A stretch of 38,420 bases of DNA, taken from NCBI GenBank assembly GCA_016293535.1, contig JAEDEB010000016.1, forward strand, positions 1 to 38,420. Direction: 5' to 3'. The notes below the pieces were generated by a model, which ran no database searches, was not told where the DNA came from, and saw only the letters and a list, made by a program, of their open reading frames with translations. Of the stretch, positions 24,016 to 32,041 are shown in pieces. The position numbers were made by a program, and so were the translations under genes. Every line of letters begins with the position of its first letter. The stretch's first letter is position 1. The DNA is from Bacteroidales bacterium. GTDB lineage: Bacteria; Bacteroidota; Bacteroidia; Bacteroidales; UBA932.

Positions 24016-25401
24016 ATGAACCTGCGTACCATAGGAATAGTTATAAACCGCGAGTACATGACCCGCGTGAAGAAGAAGTCTTTTCTTGTGACCACTTTCC
24101 TCGTACCTGTGCTGTTCGCGCTTCTCTGCTGCGTGCCGGTGCTCATCCTGACCCTCTCAAGCGGAAAGGACAAGCATATCGCATATGTGGACGAGTCCGG
24201 ATATGTTTCGGGAAAACTCAACGATACTGGAAAACTCTTCTTCGAGGACTTTACCGGACATCTTACCGCTGACGAACTCAGGAAACAGATGACCAATCTG
24301 GATTTCGACGGAATCGTGACCATACTGCCCAAGGCTGAAGGAAAGAAAGCCGACGTGGAAGTAGTTACATATTCAGTAAAGCCTGTGAGCATTGAGGTCA
24401 AGGAGGAACTCCTGCATCAGGTCAATGCTGCCGTGGAGGATTACCGCCTGTCCCAGTATGAAATCGAGGGACTGAAGGAGATACTGGACGAGGTCAAGCC
24501 GGATGTCCAGATAGTTACATACACCGTAGATGAGGAAGGACAGGAAAAGGAATCCTCTTCTGAGGTTTATATGTTCATATCGATGATTCTCGCGATAATC
24601 ATCTACATGTTCGTCACGATGTTCGCCGCAATGGTGATGCAGAGTGTGATTGAAGAGAAATCCAGCCGTGTCGTCGAGGTGCTCGTCAGCTCTGTCAATG
24701 CCATAGATCTCATGATAGGCAAGATTGTGGGAGTCGCTATGGTGGCCCTCACGCAGTTCCTGCTCTGGGTGGTGCTGACTTTTGTCCTTGTTGGCGGAAT
24801 CAATACGGTTGCAGGCCTCGACAAACTTGTCGGCAACAATCCTGAGGCAGTAGCCCAGATGGCTTCCATGGCATCTGCAGGGACAGGCGACGCGGGAATG
24901 CTTGACCAGGCGACCGCGGCAATGGCTGCAAGCGGAGAACACGGCGAGATGGTCGCCGTACTCGAGACTTTGAGGAACCTTGACTATACCCAGCTTCTTG
25001 TTTCATTCGTGCTCTTCTTCATTCTGGGATATCTGCTCTATGCCTCGCTCTTTGCGGCAATAGGCTCTGCAGTGGACAATGAGGCTGATACCCAGCAGCT
25101 CCAGCTGCCCCTTACAGTCCCGCTGATGCTCGGCTTCTTCGTGGGACTCTATGCCTTCAATTCGCCTGACAGCCAGCTGGTATGGTGGTGTTCCATGATT
25201 CCTTTCACCTCGCCTATAGTGATGCTGGCAAGGATTCCTTTCGGAGTGGCTTCGTGGGAGATTGCCCTTTCGCTCGGCATACTTTTCCTGACCTTCCTCG
25301 GCTGTGCCTGGGTTTCTGCAAAGATTTACAGGATAGGAATTCTGATGTTTGGAAAGAAATCCACTTTCAAGGACCTGTGGAAGTGGCTCAAGATGAAATA
25401 G
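24016..25401 (+). CDS. ABC-2 family permease (NatB-like)
   Basis: Membrane subunit of 461 residues that pairs with the ATPase upstream. One TM helix near residues 25-47 follows a basic start (MNLRTIGIVINREYMTRVKKKSF), then a large extracytoplasmic domain (about 50-190), then about five helices with the conserved cytoplasmic motif EEKSSRVVEVLVSSVNA that is diagnostic of ABC-2/NatB permeases. The start at 24016 (two bases after the ATPase stop) is chosen; a longer frame from 23947 would overlap the ATPase. An AAGGAGG stretch lies seven bases upstream, though it is also part of the ATPase's last codons. Confidence 0.92.
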   Translation: MNLRTIGIVINREYMTRVKKKSFLVTTFLVPVLFALLCCVPVLILTLSSGKDKHIAYVDESGYVSGKLNDTGKLFFEDFTGHLTADELRKQMTNLDFDGIVTILPKAEGKKADVEVVTYSVKPVSIEVKEELLHQVNAAVEDYRLSQYEIEGLKEILDEVKPDVQIVTYTVDEEGQEKESSSEVYMFISMILAIIIYMFVTMFAAMVMQSVIEEKSSRVVEVLVSSVNAIDLMIGKIVGVAMVALTQFLLWVVLTFVLVGGINTVAGLDKLVGNNPEAVAQMASMASAGTGDAGMLDQATAAMAASGEHGEMVAVLETLRNLDYTQLLVSFVLFFILGYLLYASLFAAIGSAVDNEADTQQLQLPLTVPLMLGFFVGLYAFNSPDSQLVWWCSMIPFTSPIVMLARIPFGVASWEIALSLGILFLTFLGCAWVSAKIYRIGILMFGKKSTFKDLWKWLKMK

Positions 25402-25409
25402 TGCACAAA

Positions 25410-26234
25410 ATGAAGAAATTAATTGTTCTCGCCGCCCTGCTTGCCCCGCTGTTGTGTGGGGCGCAGCAGGTGGAATGGTCCAGAACCCGGATGGACGGGT
25501 CCAGGACAGGATGTTCCGCTCCAGGGGCCGATAACGTTGTTGAGTCACTGGGCTCAGTCAGGGGAAGACGCTACTTTGCGCCTGACGGTAAGATCTACAG
25601 GGGAGGGACAGTCACCGCGACAGCTGTGGAAGTGCTCGCGGCACAGCCGGCGATGGCCGACGTGAAGACCCCGGTAGGCTTCTGCCCTGAAGGTATGAAC
25701 AGGCGTGATCTGTATGATTTTGCGACAGACATACTGATGGACGTCAGCTACGGCCTTTTCGGCAAAGGAGCTGATATCGCCATTCTGAACTCAGGCGGTA
25801 TCAGGGCGGACATGCCGAAGGGGGAAGTCCTCAAGGATGATATGCTTGCAATTTTCCCTTTCCACAACAAGGTCGTCCTCGTCCAGCTCAAGGGACAGGA
25901 CCTGCTTGCCACGGTAGAAAGGGTGTTCGGCCGCAGGCCCCAGCCTTTCTCCGGAGTCGAACTGACATACAGGGACGGTGCTCTGGCCTCGGTGACGATG
26001 AAAGGAAAGGAAATAGACCCCGAGGCGACGTATTACCTCTGTACCGTGGATTTTCTGCTCGGCGGGGGTGACAGGATGCGTCTTGCCACGGGGGCACAGG
26101 ATATAAAGTATTCGGAACTTGACGTGATAGACGTGGTCCTCGAACACATGGCCCGTGAAAAGGCCGCCGGCCGTAACATCGAAGCTGTCAGGGATGGCCG
26201 CCTGACTATGGAAGGGGAGGGCCTCGAAAGATGA
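25410..26234 (+). CDS. 5'-nucleotidase C-terminal domain protein (secreted)
   Basis: A 274-residue exported protein made up of only the C-terminal, nucleotide-recognition domain of UshA/5'-nucleotidases. A signal peptide covers about residues 1-18 (MKKLIVLAALLAPLLCGA). The substrate-binding block is ILNSGGIRADMPKGEV (about 125-140), matching the family's NxGGIR motif, followed by FPFHNKVVLVQLKGQDLL, GVELTYRDGAL and the TVDFLLGGGDR region. The metallophosphatase part is encoded by the next gene, which overlaps this stop by four bases. The pair should form a periplasmic nucleotidase that frees nucleosides and phosphate from nucleotides. The start at 25410 is eight bases after the permease stop, so it may belong to the same transcript. 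Confidence 0.88.
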   Translation: MKKLIVLAALLAPLLCGAQQVEWSRTRMDGSRTGCSAPGADNVVESLGSVRGRRYFAPDGKIYRGGTVTATAVEVLAAQPAMADVKTPVGFCPEGMNRRDLYDFATDILMDVSYGLFGKGADIAILNSGGIRADMPKGEVLKDDMLAIFPFHNKVVLVQLKGQDLLATVERVFGRRPQPFSGVELTYRDGALASVTMKGKEIDPEATYYLCTVDFLLGGGDRMRLATGAQDIKYSELDVIDVVLEHMAREKAAGRNIEAVRDGRLTMEGEGLER

Positions 26235-27058
26235 AAAGTTCTTCTATGACAAGGAAATGCTTCTGTGTTCTGCTGTGCATGGCTGCTCTTGCATCAGGCA
26301 GTGACGCACAGGCGCGACGCAGGGTTGTTGTTCTGCATACGAACGATACCCACAGCCATATAGACCCTCTCAGGACGGATGGCAGTCTTGGTGTGATTGA
26401 ACGCGCAGCTTATGTGGACAGCGTGATTGCCGCTGACGGGAAGAGAAATGTGCTTTATCTGGATGCCGGAGATTTCGACCAGGGATCCTCATACTTCAAT
26501 GTGCTCAACGGGGACCTGGAAGCAAGGCTGCTCAGGACTATGGGCCTTGATGCGGTGGCTCTCGGAAACCACGAATTCGACAACGGGATAGATGAACTCG
26601 CCCGCAGACTGAGGATATATTCCGGCGTGACCCTATGTGCCAATTACGACTTCGGCGGGACACCGCTGGAGAAACTTGTCAAACCTTGCGCCGTGTTCAG
26701 GAGAGGAGGTTACAGGATAGGTGTGATAGGGCTGCTGACCGATGTGAGCAAGGTGGTTGCCGAACCGGTGGCAAAACAGCTGAACTACCTTGATCCCGTG
26801 GAAATTACAGAAAAGTACGTATCCTATCTGAGGGACAGGAAGCGCTGCGACATAGTGCTTGTGCTTTCCCACCTGGGCTTTGACGCGGACTGCCATCTGG
26901 CCAGGAACAGCCGGGGCATTACCGCCATTGTGGGAGGCCATAGCCATACCGATCTCTCAAAGCCGGCAGTCACTGCAGATCTTGACGGCAAGCCGGTGAC
27001 CGTTGTGACGGCGCACTGCTGGGGTTCGGTTGTGGGACGCCTGGAAATATTCGATTAG
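26231..27058 (+). CDS. 5'-nucleotidase metallophosphatase domain protein (secreted)
   Basis: A 275-residue exported protein carrying the calcineurin-like catalytic domain of 5'-nucleotidases. The signal peptide ends near ASGSDAQA (about residue 28). Metal-binding motifs are in place: Asp39 and His41 in HTNDTHSH, Asp78/Asp81 in LDAGDFDQG, GNHEFDNG (112-119), LSHLG and VGGHSHT near the C-terminus. It lacks the C-terminal nucleotide-binding domain, which is encoded by the gene just upstream; the ATG overlaps that gene's stop (ATGA). Its last bases overlap the stop of the opposing yicC gene by four. Confidence 0.9.
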   Translation: MKSSSMTRKCFCVLLCMAALASGSDAQARRRVVVLHTNDTHSHIDPLRTDGSLGVIERAAYVDSVIAADGKRNVLYLDAGDFDQGSSYFNVLNGDLEARLLRTMGLDAVALGNHEFDNGIDELARRLRIYSGVTLCANYDFGGTPLEKLVKPCAVFRRGGYRIGVIGLLTDVSKVVAEPVAKQLNYLDPVEITEKYVSYLRDRKRCDIVLVLSHLGFDADCHLARNSRGITAIVGGHSHTDLSKPAVTADLDGKPVTVVTAHCWGSVVGRLEIFD

Positions 27059-27963
27059 AGTATATTGAGGCTCTGTTCCTTGATTTTTTCCAGCTCGTCC
27101 TTCATTGAAGTGACGAGCTTTTGTATTTCAGTGTGGTTGGCCTTGGAACCGGTGGTGTTGATTTCTCGTCCCATTTCCTGGGCAATGAAGCCGAGCTTTC
27201 TGCCCGGGAGAGGGTCGTGCTCAAGGGTTTCGATGAAATATGAGCAGTGCTGGCGCAGACGTACGCGTTCCTCGTTGATGTCAAGTTTCTCGAGATAGAA
27301 AATCATTTCCTGCTCCAGTCTCTGAGGGTCGCACTGGATTTTCAATTCCTCGAACTTGGAGAGTATCCTTTCACGTATGGCTTCGGTGCGTTCCGTTTCG
27401 TATTTCTCTATTTCATGCGAGATGGCAAGTATCCTGGACACCTTCTCGCTCACGTCGGCAACGAGAACCTTGCCTTCCCTTTCTCTGAAACTGTTGATAT
27501 CATCCAGGGCTCTGTCTATCGCGCTTTCCACAATCGGCCAGTTCTCATCTGTGATGATGTCCTGCTTTCTTGTGTCCACAACATCAGGCATACGGAGCAC
27601 GGTGTCCATCAGGGAACCGTCGACAGCGGCCTGCCCGTCCATCTGATGGGCGTTTCCGCGTTCGGCCGCAATCGCGCCCGCAAGTCTTTCAATCTGTCTG
27701 TAGTATTCCATGGCCAGTTCGACATTGATGGCCTTCGCGCTTCCCGCTTCGTTGGGTTCCCAAATGACATAGAGGTCTATGGTTCCTCTCTTGAGGCTGT
27801 CGGCAAGCTTGCGGCGTACCGCCAGTTCCCTGTCCCTCGGAAGGAGAGGTGACTTTACGTTGACATCCGCGTTCTTTCCGTTGAGTGTCCTTATTTCGAT
27901 TGTGAGTTTTCCGTTTTCAAGAATTGCCTCGGCCTTGCCGTAGCCTGTCATTGATTTTGCCAT
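27055..27963 (-). CDS. yicC: YicC family endoribonuclease-like protein
   Basis: A 302-residue member of the YicC family; E. coli YicC is reported as a ribonuclease that degrades a small RNA, so an RNA-cleaving role is likely. The N-terminus MAKSMTGYGKAEAILENGKLTIEIRTLNGKNADVNVK is the family hallmark, and the C-terminal DUF1732 part is equally clear (DINEERVRLRQHCSYF, GRKLGFIAQEMGREINTTGSKAN). The start at 27963 follows a -7 box at 27994-28001 with a leader of about 25 nt. Divergent from glnS; the end overlaps the 5'-nucleotidase gene by four bases, with no terminator in between. Confidence 0.95.
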   Translation of the reverse strand: MAKSMTGYGKAEAILENGKLTIEIRTLNGKNADVNVKSPLLPRDRELAVRRKLADSLKRGTIDLYVIWEPNEAGSAKAINVELAMEYYRQIERLAGAIAAERGNAHQMDGQAAVDGSLMDTVLRMPDVVDTRKQDIITDENWPIVESAIDRALDDINSFREREGKVLVADVSEKVSRILAISHEIEKYETERTEAIRERILSKFEELKIQCDPQRLEQEMIFYLEKLDINEERVRLRQHCSYFIETLEHDPLPGRKLGFIAQEMGREINTTGSKANHTEIQKLVTSMKDELEKIKEQSLNIL

Positions 27964-27993
27964 TGTCTGTTATGCTGTTTCGTTTCAGCCATG

Positions 27994-28001
27994 CAAAATT
28001 A
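27994..28001 (-). promoter_or_regulatory. Promoter -7 box of yicC
   Basis: Read on the minus strand, TAATTTTG followed by C. The -33 region has a TTG shifted by a few bases, so only the -7 element is firm. It faces the glnS -7 box across 15 bases. Confidence 0.55.
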
Positions 28002-28016
28002 CTACTTTTTTTTGTG

Positions 28017-28024
28017 TATCTTTG
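28017..28024 (+). promoter_or_regulatory. Promoter -7 box of glnS
   Basis: TATCTTTG followed by C, full match to TAnnTTTG, 11 bases before the first plausible ATG (28036) and 23 before the second (28048). The -33 position is poor. Confidence 0.55.
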
Positions 28025-28047
28025 CCAAGATATTTATGTCTTTTGAA

Positions 28048-29721
28048 ATGGAAGAAAAGAATCTGGCGGCAGAAGAGCCGAAAAAACTCAATTTCCTTGA
28101 GGAAATCATAGAAGATGACCTTGCGTCCGGCAAGTATGAATCCATACTCACGCGTTTCCCTCCGGAGCCGAACGGCTACCTCCATCTCGGACACGCGAAG
28201 AGCCTGTGCATCAATTTCGGTCTTGCCCAGAAATATGGCGGAAAGACCAATCTCCGTTATGACGACACCAATCCTACCAAGGAGGATACGGAGTATGTCG
28301 ATGCAATAAAGGAGGACATCAAGTGGCTCGGATTCGAATGGGAGAAGGAGTGTTATGCATCAGACTACTTCGACCAGCTTTATGAGTGGGCCGAGCAGAT
28401 GATAATGAAGGGGCAGGCTTATGTGGATGACCAGACTCAGGAGCAGATGCGTGAGAACAGGGGCACTGTCGACTCCCCGGGCAAGGACAGCCCGTGGCGC
28501 AACCGCAGCGTCGAGGAGAATCTGACTCTCTTCCGCGAGATGAAGGCGGGCAAGTACGCCGACGGAGAGAAGGTGCTCCGCGCGAAGATTGACATGGCCC
28601 ATCCGAACATGATGTTCCGCGACCCTATTCTCTACAGGATCAAACATGCGCACCACCACCGTACCGGGAACAAATGGTGCATATATCCTATGTATGACTA
28701 TACCCACGGACAGTGCGACTCCATAGAGCACATTACCCATTCCATATGCACGCTCGAATTTGACGTGCACCGTCCGCTCTACGACTGGTTCATCAAAACT
28801 CTTGAGATATTCCCTAGCCATCAGTATGAATTCGCGAGGCTGAATCTTACCTATACCCTCATGAGCAAGAGAAAGCTTCTCGAGCTGGTACAGAAGGGGA
28901 TAGTTTCCGGCTGGGACGACCCTCGCATGCCTACCCTCTGCGGTGTGCGCCGTCGCGGGTACACTCCTCAGGCTCTCAAGCTCTTCTGCGACAAGATAGG
29001 TGTCAGCAAGAGGGATCAGCTCATAGATATCCAGATGCTCGAATGGTGCGTGCGCCAGGATCTCAATGAGCGTTCCAACAGATATATGGTGGTTTCGGAC
29101 GACCCTGTCAGGGTTACCCTGACCAACTGGCCGGAAGGCAAGGTGGAGTGGTTCGACTGTCCTCTCAACCCGGCGGATCCGGAGGGCGCCTCAAGGAAGG
29201 TTCCGTTTACAGGCAAACTGCTCATAGACAGGGCAGACTTCATGGAGGATGCTCCAAAGAAGTATTTCCGTCTCAAGCCTGACGGAGAAGTGCGTCTCAA
29301 GTATACCTACATCATCAAGTGTGAGGAAGTGGTCAAGGATGCCGACGGAAAGGTAGTCGAACTCAGGTGCAGCTATGATCCTTCAACCCGTCCGGGAGGC
29401 GGAGAATGGCGCTCTGTAAAGGGTACTATACATTGGGTCTCCGAGGAATTTGCCCGGGAGGTCGCTCTCAGGCTGTATGACCGTCTGTTCACGCTTGCGG
29501 ACATGAGCCAGGTGCCTGAGGACAGGGACTACAAGGACTTCCTCAATCCTGATTCCCTCGTAAACGCAATAGGATATGCCGAGCCGGCCCTGCTCGAAGA
29601 CAGGAGCGGTATCGCTGTGCAGTTCGAGAGGGTAGGTTACTTCTTCCTGGACAAGGACAGCACTGAAGAACGTCCTGTATTCAACAAGACCACCGCTCTG
29701 AAGGATTCGTTCAAATTCTAG
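28048..29721 (+). CDS. glnS: Glutaminyl-tRNA synthetase
   Basis: Charges tRNA-Gln with glutamine. Class I synthetase signatures are present: PPEPNGYLHLGHAKS, with the HIGH-type motif at about residues 46-49, RYDDTNPTKE, and the KMSKS-type motif LMSKRKL, plus DDPRMPTL and the C-terminal anticodon-binding beta-barrels. The pattern is that of GlnRS, not GluRS (GKDSPWRNRSVEENL). The length of 557 is normal. The ATG at 28048 (MEEKNLAAEEPKK) is preferred; 28036 (MSFEMEEKN) would leave almost no leader after the predicted transcription start, and 27991 lies upstream of the promoter. It begins a four-gene operon. Confidence 0.95.
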   Translation: MEEKNLAAEEPKKLNFLEEIIEDDLASGKYESILTRFPPEPNGYLHLGHAKSLCINFGLAQKYGGKTNLRYDDTNPTKEDTEYVDAIKEDIKWLGFEWEKECYASDYFDQLYEWAEQMIMKGQAYVDDQTQEQMRENRGTVDSPGKDSPWRNRSVEENLTLFREMKAGKYADGEKVLRAKIDMAHPNMMFRDPILYRIKHAHHHRTGNKWCIYPMYDYTHGQCDSIEHITHSICTLEFDVHRPLYDWFIKTLEIFPSHQYEFARLNLTYTLMSKRKLLELVQKGIVSGWDDPRMPTLCGVRRRGYTPQALKLFCDKIGVSKRDQLIDIQMLEWCVRQDLNERSNRYMVVSDDPVRVTLTNWPEGKVEWFDCPLNPADPEGASRKVPFTGKLLIDRADFMEDAPKKYFRLKPDGEVRLKYTYIIKCEEVVKDADGKVVELRCSYDPSTRPGGGEWRSVKGTIHWVSEEFAREVALRLYDRLFTLADMSQVPEDRDYKDFLNPDSLVNAIGYAEPALLEDRSGIAVQFERVGYFFLDKDSTEERPVFNKTTALKDSFKF

Positions 29722-29731
29722 ATTTTCGGAA

Positions 29732-30565
29732 ATGGCTCGCAGTCGCCTGGATAGGAAGGGCCTGTCCCTTGCCGGCAAACTTATATTCAGTCTATGTACC
29801 ATCGCGTCCGTGCTGCTCGCTACGGCGGTGATGTCCATTCTCGAATACAGGAGAATGAGCGACTATGTCACTGAGGAAATCGGCATGAACATAGGGTGCA
29901 TCAATGCATCCCGCTCCCTTTCGGAACTTGTTGACGGATACGGACACGACATACTTCTGGCCGTCGGCTCCGCGGATTCCCTCTCTGCCGGCACGGCGAA
30001 TGAGGTGCTACTCAGGGAGAAGGACTGCAGGGAAGCGTTTTCTGCTCTGCTGTCTCTCGAAACCGAAGAGAGCATGGACAGTCTTAAGGCATCTTTCGAA
30101 TCCTATATCCGGACTGCCGGAGAATTGCCTTCCGTGCTCGAGTCGGGAAGAAAAGCGGCTATGGGCTGGTTCTTCGGAACACTCAGGCCATGCTACTCCG
30201 AGTTCAACCGCCTTGTCGTGGCCTATGACAGTCTTGTCCATGAAAGGCTTATGATAAAGGCTGATGAGTTTGATCTTGGTTTCTACCGCAGCCTTGTGCC
30301 CGTGATTGTCTCGGTTATTGCAGGCCTGCTTCTCATAACCCTTCTTCTATTCTTCCTTTTATCCTTTTATGTCAAACCTCTGTACAGGATGCTCGGCAAT
30401 ATGGAAGACTATATCAGTCACGGGAAGAAGTACACTTACGATTTCGAGGGAGACGACCAGCTCCGCCAGCTCAATGCGCGGATAACCGAGGTCGTGGACG
30501 AGAATGTGGAGTTCAAGAGGAGAGTCAAGCTGCTTAAGGAAGAGAAACTCAGGGAAGAGAGCTAG
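29732..30565 (+). CDS. Two-TM sensor-like membrane protein without output domain
   Basis: A 277-residue protein I do not recognise as a named family. TM1 is about residues 15-37, a helical extracytoplasmic domain covers 38-186, TM2 is about 187-212, and a cytoplasmic tail of about 65 residues follows. The tail (VKPLYRMLGNMEDYISHGKKYTYDF, then a helix with DDQLRQLNARITEVVDENVEFKRRVKLLKEE) resembles a HAMP domain or its connector with a short coiled coil. This is the layout of chemoreceptors and histidine kinases, but no kinase, receiver or methyl-accepting domain follows. The gene lies 10 bp after glnS and its stop touches the ATG of the helicase gene. Confidence 0.75.
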   Translation: MARSRLDRKGLSLAGKLIFSLCTIASVLLATAVMSILEYRRMSDYVTEEIGMNIGCINASRSLSELVDGYGHDILLAVGSADSLSAGTANEVLLREKDCREAFSALLSLETEESMDSLKASFESYIRTAGELPSVLESGRKAAMGWFFGTLRPCYSEFNRLVVAYDSLVHERLMIKADEFDLGFYRSLVPVIVSVIAGLLLITLLLFFLLSFYVKPLYRMLGNMEDYISHGKKYTYDFEGDDQLRQLNARITEVVDENVEFKRRVKLLKEEKLREES

Positions 30566-32023
30566 ATGGGACGCAGCGCTTTCCTATATGCCGGCTTCCT
30601 CAAGAATCTGGGTTTTGACCCGACTTCCTGCCAGGACCGCTTCTTCAGGGAGTTTTCCGAGTTCGTGACCTCGGATGAGGATCTTATGGTCATCAACGGT
30701 TATGCGGGAACAGGAAAGACCACGGCTCTTGCCTGCGTAATCAGGACCCTCGACTTCTACAGAATCAACTGCGTTCTGCTTGCCCCGACCGGGCGCGCGG
30801 CAAAGGTGCTGTCCGCTTTCGCCGGCCGCCCTGCCTTCACTGTACACAAGAGCATCTACAGACAGAAATCTTTCGGAGCCGACGGCTTCGGGGAATTCAG
30901 CCTTGCTCCCAACGAGATGAAGGACACCCTATTCATCGTGGATGAGGCATCCCTGGTTGGCGTCGATTCCCAGGGACAGTCCACAGCCTCCTTCGGTTCG
31001 GGAAACCTTCTGGAGGACCTTGTGACCTTTGTCCGCAGCGGAAGAGGATGCAAGATGGTTCTTTGCGGCGATGCTGCCCAGCTGCCGCCGGTGGGACAGG
31101 AACTGAGTCTTGCTCTCAACCACGATTATATGGTGATGCTCGGGGCGACGAGATTCGTTTCGCTTCAGACTGTGGTCCGTCAGAAGGGAGAGTCGGGCAT
31201 ACTTTGGAATGCGACGCGTCTCAGGGAAATGATAATGGCCGGACATGACGATCTTTTCGATTTCATCCCTTCGGACGAAACGGTTCCGCTGTCGCAGCTC
31301 GGACTCAGGGCAGAAGGCTTCCCGGATGTGGAGAGGATAGGCGGGGGAGAACTCATTGAGACGCTGACTGATGCCTTGGACCGTTACGGGGATGACGAAA
31401 CCGTGGTCCTGTGCCGCTCCAACAGGAGGGCGAACCGTTATAATGCCGGCATACGCGCATCGGTACAGTTCAAGGAGGAAAGACTCGTGCGGGGTGACAA
31501 GTTGATGATAGTCAAGAACTGCTATCAGTTCATAGAAAGTCTCGAGGGCCTGGACTATCTTGCAAACGGTGACATAGCCGAACTTGTCAGGATTTCGCGC
31601 TATGAGGAAAGATACGGGCTCCATTTTGCCGAGGCGAGACTGTCCCTCCCGGACTACGGCGGACAGGAATTCGTGGCCAAAGTCATACTCGATACGCTCG
31701 ATTCCGAGAGTCCGTCACTGACCTATGACCAGCAGAACGCCCTCTACCTTGGCGTGAATGCGGATTATGCTCATATCAAGAACAAGAGGAAAAGATATTC
31801 GGCGGTACGCGAGGACCATTATTTCAATGCTCTCCAGCTCAAGTATGCAAATGCCATTACCTGCCACAAGTCACAGGGCGGCCAGTGGAAATGCGTATTC
31901 GTCGACAATCCGTTTTGGCAGGACGATCTCCAGGCGGAGGACCTCAAATGGCTTTACACTGCCATCACGCGAGCTGTTGAAAAAGTATATCTGGTAAATT
32001 TCAAGGATGAAAACTTTGCCTGA
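30566..32023 (+). CDS. RecD-like superfamily 1 DNA helicase
   Basis: A 485-residue SF1B helicase of the RecD/RecD2 type. In order: a Gln near residue 23, Walker A GYAGTGKTT (45-53), LLAPTGRAAK (71-80), Walker B FIVDEAS (123-129), motif III CGDAAQLPPVGQ (167-178), motif IV VVLCRSNRRANRYN, motif V ITCHKSQGGQW (431-441) and motif VI YTAITRA (464-470). It lacks the N-terminal domains of RecD2 and has no RecB or RecC nearby, so a role in recombination or repair on its own is likely. It starts immediately after the stop of the sensor-like gene. Confidence 0.92.
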   Translation: MGRSAFLYAGFLKNLGFDPTSCQDRFFREFSEFVTSDEDLMVINGYAGTGKTTALACVIRTLDFYRINCVLLAPTGRAAKVLSAFAGRPAFTVHKSIYRQKSFGADGFGEFSLAPNEMKDTLFIVDEASLVGVDSQGQSTASFGSGNLLEDLVTFVRSGRGCKMVLCGDAAQLPPVGQELSLALNHDYMVMLGATRFVSLQTVVRQKGESGILWNATRLREMIMAGHDDLFDFIPSDETVPLSQLGLRAEGFPDVERIGGGELIETLTDALDRYGDDETVVLCRSNRRANRYNAGIRASVQFKEERLVRGDKLMIVKNCYQFIESLEGLDYLANGDIAELVRISRYEERYGLHFAEARLSLPDYGGQEFVAKVILDTLDSESPSLTYDQQNALYLGVNADYAHIKNKRKRYSAVREDHYFNALQLKYANAITCHKSQGGQWKCVFVDNPFWQDDLQAEDLKWLYTAITRAVEKVYLVNFKDENFA

Positions 32024-32041
32024 GTTATGATAATTGGAATG

